Assembly (NCBI GenBank): GCA_024400815.1
Contig: JAKSMD010000012.1
Coordinates: 1 to 35,894, forward strand
DNA: 35,894 nt
Source of the DNA: Bacteroidales bacterium
GTDB taxonomy: Bacteria > Bacteroidota > Bacteroidia > Bacteroidales > WCHB1-69
Direction: 5' to 3'
Shown: positions 32,689-35,894 of the stretch, one piece after another
Numbering within the stretch: position 1 is the first letter of the stretch
Layout of the letters: each line of letters opens with the position of its first letter
Made by a program: the position numbers and the translations under genes
Notes under the pieces: model-generated
The model's database searches: none
Told to the model about the DNA's origin: nothing
Seen by the model: the letters and a program-made list of their open reading frames with translations, nothing else

Positions 32689-33900
32689 TTATTCGTGGCT
32701 ATTCAATTTATATATAAGGTTCAAAATGTCCTTCGCAATGTCGGCTTTGCTTTTCAGTTCACTTTCAAAAGCATCGCCTGCCTTAGTGAGCATGATGACT
32801 TTGTTGGTGGCTGTGCGGAAGCCGGCACCTTTGGTTCGCAGTGAGTTGAGAACGATGACATCTGCGTTTTTATTATGCAGCTTTTTTTGCGCATTCTCGA
32901 TTTCGTGTTCCGTCTCTAAGGCAAAGCCAACGAGTGTTTGCGTTGGGCGTTTGATTTTGCCGATGGAGGCCAGAATGTCTTTGGTCTTAGTGAGATGGAG
33001 TTCGAGATTGTCGCAGTTCTTCTTGATTTTCTCCGGTGCGACTTCTGCCGGAGTGTAATCCGCAACGGCAGCTGACATAATCATAATGTCCTGACTTTCA
33101 ACGACGGCCATACATTGCTGGTACATTTGCTCGGCGGTGGTTACATCCACGCGCTGAATGTTCGGGTGGCGGGTGGTCAGGGAAGTAGGACCCGTAATGA
33201 GGGTGACTTCCGCGCCTTGCTCAGCGGCGGCTTCTGCAAGGGAGAATCCCATAAGTCCGGAAGAATGGTTCCCAATGAATCTTACGGGGTCGATGGGCTC
33301 ATAGGTGGGCCCAGCGGTAATCATCACTTTGCGACCTGAAAAGCGCTGTTGTGCAGCAAAATATTGATTGATTATGGTAAAGATATTTTCAGGTTCTTCC
33401 ATTCTTCCGTTGCCGGAAGTGCCGCATGCCAAAAAACCGCTCGTAGGAGCGATGATGTGGCATCCCTTTTGTCGTAGCAGTTCGATGTTGTGTTGTACGG
33501 TCGGCTCTGCGAACATTTTGTCGTTCATAGCCGGAGCGATGAAGATGGGCTTCTGACAGGCCAATAGCATGGTGGAGAGAGCATCGTCGGCTATGCCGCA
33601 GGCATACTTGCCGATAATGTTTGCGGTGGCGGGCGCCACAACTACACAGTCGGCCCAGTCTGCCATGCTGATATGCTGGACGTCCCGATGCTCGGTGGGG
33701 TCAAACAAGTCGCTGTACAGCTTGTTTTGCGATAGGGTCTCAATGGTGAGCGGCGTGACGAATTGCAGTGCGCTGCGCGTGGCTACCACGCGAACCTCAC
33801 AACCGCTGCTCTTGAACAACCGAATCAAAAACATGGTTTTGTAGGCGGCAATGCCTCCCGTAATCCCGATGACTATGTGCTTGCCCGTCATTGCTTCCAT
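32689..33900 (-). CDS. coaBC: Phosphopantothenoylcysteine decarboxylase / phosphopantothenate-cysteine ligase
   Basis: I start it at the ATG at 33900 (403 residues), just after the rpoZ stop; the ATG at 33951 would overlap rpoZ. The N-terminal half is the flavoprotein decarboxylase: IGITGGIAAYKT, VVAPATANIIGKYACGIADD, PAMNDKMFAEP. The C-terminal half is the ligase: TAGPTYEPIDPVRFIGNHSSG, IMSAAVADYTP and the Lys-rich EKIKK. It makes 4'-phosphopantetheine for coenzyme A. It is housekeeping and probably essential. Confidence 0.97.
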   Translation of the reverse strand: MEAMTGKHIVIGITGGIAAYKTMFLIRLFKSSGCEVRVVATRSALQFVTPLTIETLSQNKLYSDLFDPTEHRDVQHISMADWADCVVVAPATANIIGKYACGIADDALSTMLLACQKPIFIAPAMNDKMFAEPTVQHNIELLRQKGCHIIAPTSGFLACGTSGNGRMEEPENIFTIINQYFAAQQRFSGRKVMITAGPTYEPIDPVRFIGNHSSGLMGFSLAEAAAEQGAEVTLITGPTSLTTRHPNIQRVDVTTAEQMYQQCMAVVESQDIMIMSAAVADYTPAEVAPEKIKKNCDNLELHLTKTKDILASIGKIKRPTQTLVGFALETEHEIENAQKKLHNKNADVIVLNSLRTKGAGFRTATNKVIMLTKAGDAFESELKSKADIAKDILNLIYKLNSHE

Positions 33901-33907
33901 TTTTTGA

Positions 33908-34237
33908 TTATTCGCTATCTGCGTCTTTGAAATAGACTTGGTCGTTTTCAAATTCGTACAAAGCCATTTGGGTCGGCTTCGGGAGCTGTTCGTAGAATTT
34001 GGACAATTCTATTTGCTCGCGGTTTTCATATACCTCTTCCAAAGTGTCGTTGCTGGAACTGAATTGTTGAGAACTTTCTTGGAACTCTTGTTTCAAGTCA
34101 GCAGCAATTTGGTCCGCTCTCTTGGACATGATCACGATGCTCTTGTAATAGTTGTTCGTGTCTTTGTCGTACTTTCTAATGTCCTTTGTCTTTGCAAAAA
34201 GATCAATTTTGAGTTTTTTGTAATCTGCAGCTTTCAT
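33908..34237 (-). CDS. rpoZ: RNA polymerase omega subunit (Bacteroidetes type)
   Basis: The protein has 109 residues. Residues 22-60 (YDKDTNNYYKSIVIMSKRAD, QIAADLKQEF) resemble the Bacteroidetes form of omega, which differs from the proteobacterial type. The context bamD-rpoZ-coaBC is the usual one for this phylum. It stabilises the beta' subunit of RNA polymerase. It lies six bases after bamD and seven before coaBC. Confidence 0.9.
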   Translation of the reverse strand: MKAADYKKLKIDLFAKTKDIRKYDKDTNNYYKSIVIMSKRADQIAADLKQEFQESSQQFSSSNDTLEEVYENREQIELSKFYEQLPKPTQMALYEFENDQVYFKDADSE

Positions 34238-34243
34238 ATTTAT

Positions 34244-35164
34244 TTATTGATTGTTATTATTATATTTTTCCAATTGTTTTCTGACATCTTGCTCTATCTT
34301 TTCAGTCTCCTTCATGTATTTGCAGTCTGGGTAACTGGTCTGCATTTTAAGACAGGCGTCCAAGCAGGCTTTATAGCGCTCATCCTTTTTCTTTTCAACG
34401 CTTCGTTTGGCGTATTCGTAGTTGTTTTGCACCAGATAGTAGATGGCTTCTGGCATCAAGGGCGAGTAGGCATATTCGTTGAAAAAGTTTTTAGCGGCGA
34501 TTTGACAGGCCTCGTAATGGTCTGTGTTGTAATACAACTTCAATTTTTCCAAATCTTTACGCGCCAACTTGAGCCGGAGATTGTCGAGCATCAAGTTGCA
34601 TTCTTCCAAGTGGGAATTGTTGGGATAAGCCTGAATGAAGGCTTTGATTTGCTCAATGGCATATTCCGTATTGGACTGGTCAAGATTGTAATCAGGACTC
34701 GTCTTATAGATGGCGGAAATGCAGTAATAGAAGGCGTCTTCCGTTCTTTCGGAGTTCGGATAGCGACGGACATAGTCGCGGAAGTGGAAGGCCGCCATGC
34801 TGTAATCCGCATTCATATAGTAGCTGTGGGCGAACAGATAGAGAATCGTGTCTGCCTTCGGCGTGCCGATAGAAAGCGGGTAGAGCTCTTCGAACAGACT
34901 GGCAGCAGAAAGGTATTGCTTGTTGTTGTAAAAACGCATGGCCTTTTCGTAACTCTGGTCGAACGTCTCGAAGGTTACCTTCTTAACCGCTTTGGTATGC
35001 TCTTTCTTGGGCTTCTTATCGTTGGAGGGTTGCCCAAAATTGTCTTGGACAGCCGTATAACTGCTCGAAAATGTAAGAACCGGGCTTGAAATAGCAGCGG
35101 CACAAACATTCACCGAAGCAGCTAATAATACCATTATCAATATATTACAAGTGCTCTTTACCAT
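34244..35164 (-). CDS. bamD: Outer-membrane assembly factor BamD
   Basis: I place the start at the ATG at 35164 (306 residues) because the -7 box (35187-35180) puts the transcript start near 35173, downstream of the ATG at 35182. TPR-like repeats are seen: FDQSYEKAMRFYNNKQYLSA, ASLFEELYP, ADYSMAAFHFRDYVRRYPNS, and YNLDQSNTEYAIEQIKAFIQ. These fit BamD, which helps BamA insert outer-membrane proteins. The signal region ends in VNVCAAA, which is a poor lipobox, and an unusual Lys-rich linker of about 35 residues follows it. Anchoring may differ from the norm. It heads the ten-gene cluster. Confidence 0.85.
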   Translation of the reverse strand: MVKSTCNILIMVLLAASVNVCAAAISSPVLTFSSSYTAVQDNFGQPSNDKKPKKEHTKAVKKVTFETFDQSYEKAMRFYNNKQYLSAASLFEELYPLSIGTPKADTILYLFAHSYYMNADYSMAAFHFRDYVRRYPNSERTEDAFYYCISAIYKTSPDYNLDQSNTEYAIEQIKAFIQAYPNNSHLEECNLMLDNLRLKLARKDLEKLKLYYNTDHYEACQIAAKNFFNEYAYSPLMPEAIYYLVQNNYEYAKRSVEKKKDERYKACLDACLKMQTSYPDCKYMKETEKIEQDVRKQLEKYNNNNQ

Positions 35165-35179
35165 AATAATCAAATCGGG

Positions 35180-35187
35180 CAAAGATA
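35180..35187 (-). promoter_or_regulatory. -7 box of bamD
   Basis: TATCTTTG followed by CCCG on the minus strand. The transcript start predicted from it is near 35173, which excludes the longer ATG at 35182. It is the only clear promoter I see for the ten-gene run. Confidence 0.55.
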
Positions 35188-35243
35188 TAAAAACTATTCG
35201 TATTCCCGTATATTTTTTTGTTTTTTTCTCTTATAAAAAAAGG

Positions 35244-35274
35244 TTGGCAAAACGAGAATTTTTATTTATGTTTG
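35244..35274 (+). promoter_or_regulatory. Promoter of dnaX
   Basis: TTG at 35244-35246, 20-base spacer, and TATGTTTG at 35267-35274 followed by CCGC match the phylum's promoter pattern. The leader to ATG at 35301 is about 20 bases. Confidence 0.6.
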
Positions 35275-35300
35275 CCGCTCATAAATTTTGAAAAACAAAT

Positions 35301-35894
35301 ATGGATAATTTTATTGTTTCAGCTCGTAAATACAGACCTTCTACATTCCACTCTGTGGTGGGTCAAGATGCCATTACATCCACTTTGAAAAATGCCGTGA
35401 AAACCAAACAGGTTGCCCAAGCCTTCCTTTTCTGCGGACCGCGTGGGGTTGGCAAAACGACCTGTGCGCGTATTTTTGCTAAGGCCTTGAATTGCCTTCA
35501 GCCGACGGAGGATTTCGAACCTTGCAATGAGTGCGACTCCTGCAAAGCGTTCAACGATTCCGCTTCTTTCAATGTGTTCGAACTGGATGCTGCTTCGAAT
35601 AACTCTGTGGATGACATGCGCTCTTTGGTGGAACAAGTCCAGATTCCCCCTCAAGGTGCCAAATACAAGGTCTATATTATCGATGAGGTTCACATGCTTT
35701 CCGGCAGTGCCTTCAATGCTTTCTTGAAAACGCTGGAAGAACCGCCGGCCTATGCTAAGTTCATTATGGCTACGACCGAGAAACATAAGATTTTGCCAAC
35801 GATTCTGTCCCGTTGCCAAGTGTTTGACTTCAAGCGGATCAATGATAACGAGAGCGTCCGACACTTGCAGTATGTCTCCAGCCAAGCAGGTGGT
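35301..35894 (+). CDS. dnaX: DNA polymerase III subunits gamma/tau, 3'-truncated by the window edge
   Basis: This reading frame is open to the end of the window (198 codons). It starts MDNFIVSARKYRPSTFHSVVG. Walker A is GPRGVGKTT (residues 46-54), the zinc site has Cys65, Cys75, Cys78 and Cys81, Walker B is YIIDEVHML (125-133), and the SRC sensor motif is at 170-172. It forms the clamp-loader motor of the replicase. The gene is divergent from bamD. The tau-specific tail and any frameshift site lie outside the window. Confidence 0.97.
   Translation, partial: MDNFIVSARKYRPSTFHSVVGQDAITSTLKNAVKTKQVAQAFLFCGPRGVGKTTCARIFAKALNCLQPTEDFEPCNECDSCKAFNDSASFNVFELDAASNNSVDDMRSLVEQVQIPPQGAKYKVYIIDEVHMLSGSAFNAFLKTLEEPPAYAKFIMATTEKHKILPTILSRCQVFDFKRINDNESVRHLQYVSSQAGG

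Noticed and set aside
33938..35089. A 383-codon open frame on the plus strand opposite rpoZ and bamD
   Set aside because: Both opposite genes are well supported. The translation is a hydrophobic Val/Phe/Leu-rich string with no family resemblance, as expected from the reverse of Lys/Glu/Asn-rich coding sequence.
1..35894. CRISPR arrays, insertion sequences, integrases, tRNA or rRNA genes
   Set aside because: No regularly spaced repeats of 25-40 bases, no transposase or recombinase motifs and no RNA-gene signatures were seen by reading both strands.

Overview
The window looks like chromosomal core sequence from an uncultured member of the Bacteroidetes (order Bacteroidales most likely). The evidence is: two proteins with type IX secretion system (T9SS) C-terminal sorting domains; repeated promoters of the Bacteroidetes type (TAnnTTTG at -7, immediately followed by GC); an SPFH/ribbon-helix-helix gene pair; a DUF4835 gene beside recN and coaBC; a TonB-dependent receptor with a carboxypeptidase-regulatory N-terminal domain; and a cobalamin riboswitch in front of a BtuG-like beta-propeller lipoprotein. 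I see no phage, insertion sequence, CRISPR array, rRNA or tRNA.

Layout. 1-750: 3' end of a BNR-repeat T9SS cargo protein whose sorting domain is far more GC-rich than the rest of the gene. 900-2810 (+): SPFH membrane protein, Arc-like DNA-binding protein, nitroreductase. 2854-5684 (-): Nudix/NrtR-type protein, S8 protease with a T9SS tail, DUF1648 membrane protein. 5844-6437 (+): PnuC, divergent from the Nudix gene. 6664-12652 (+): tripartite RND efflux operon (TolC, adaptor, pump) ending in a PII-like protein. 12779-13861 (+): TonB_C plus OmpA-like envelope protein. 13924-16555 (-): TPR sensor kinase and NarL-type response regulator. 16654-18444 (-): uvrC. 18642-20012 (-): BtuG-like lipoprotein with its own promoter and cobalamin riboswitch. 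20049-22541 (-): TonB-dependent receptor with a TTG start. 22664-22897 (-): rpmB. 23007-26450 (-): a 1147-residue secreted protein ending in a FISUMP domain. 26620-35164 (-): a tightly packed ten-gene run, bamD-rpoZ-coaBC-DUF4835-recN-OMP-xseB-O-methyltransferase-trmD-O-antigen ligase. 35301-end (+): 5' part of dnaX, divergent from bamD.

How the parts work together. Much of the window serves the envelope: outer-membrane assembly (BamD), surface polysaccharide (O-antigen ligase), T9SS cargo, TonB-dependent uptake, vitamin B12 capture, drug or metal efflux, and an envelope protein carrying TonB- and OmpA-type domains. The likeliest new biology is modest and mostly regulatory. It includes palindromes in the Nudix-pnuC, SPFH-RHH and RND promoters, a possible switching helix in the B12 leader, a PII-like protein riding on an efflux operon, and a short repeat family that has entered coding sequence in a T9SS sorting domain. 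I did not find a clear-cut undescribed defence or mobile system.
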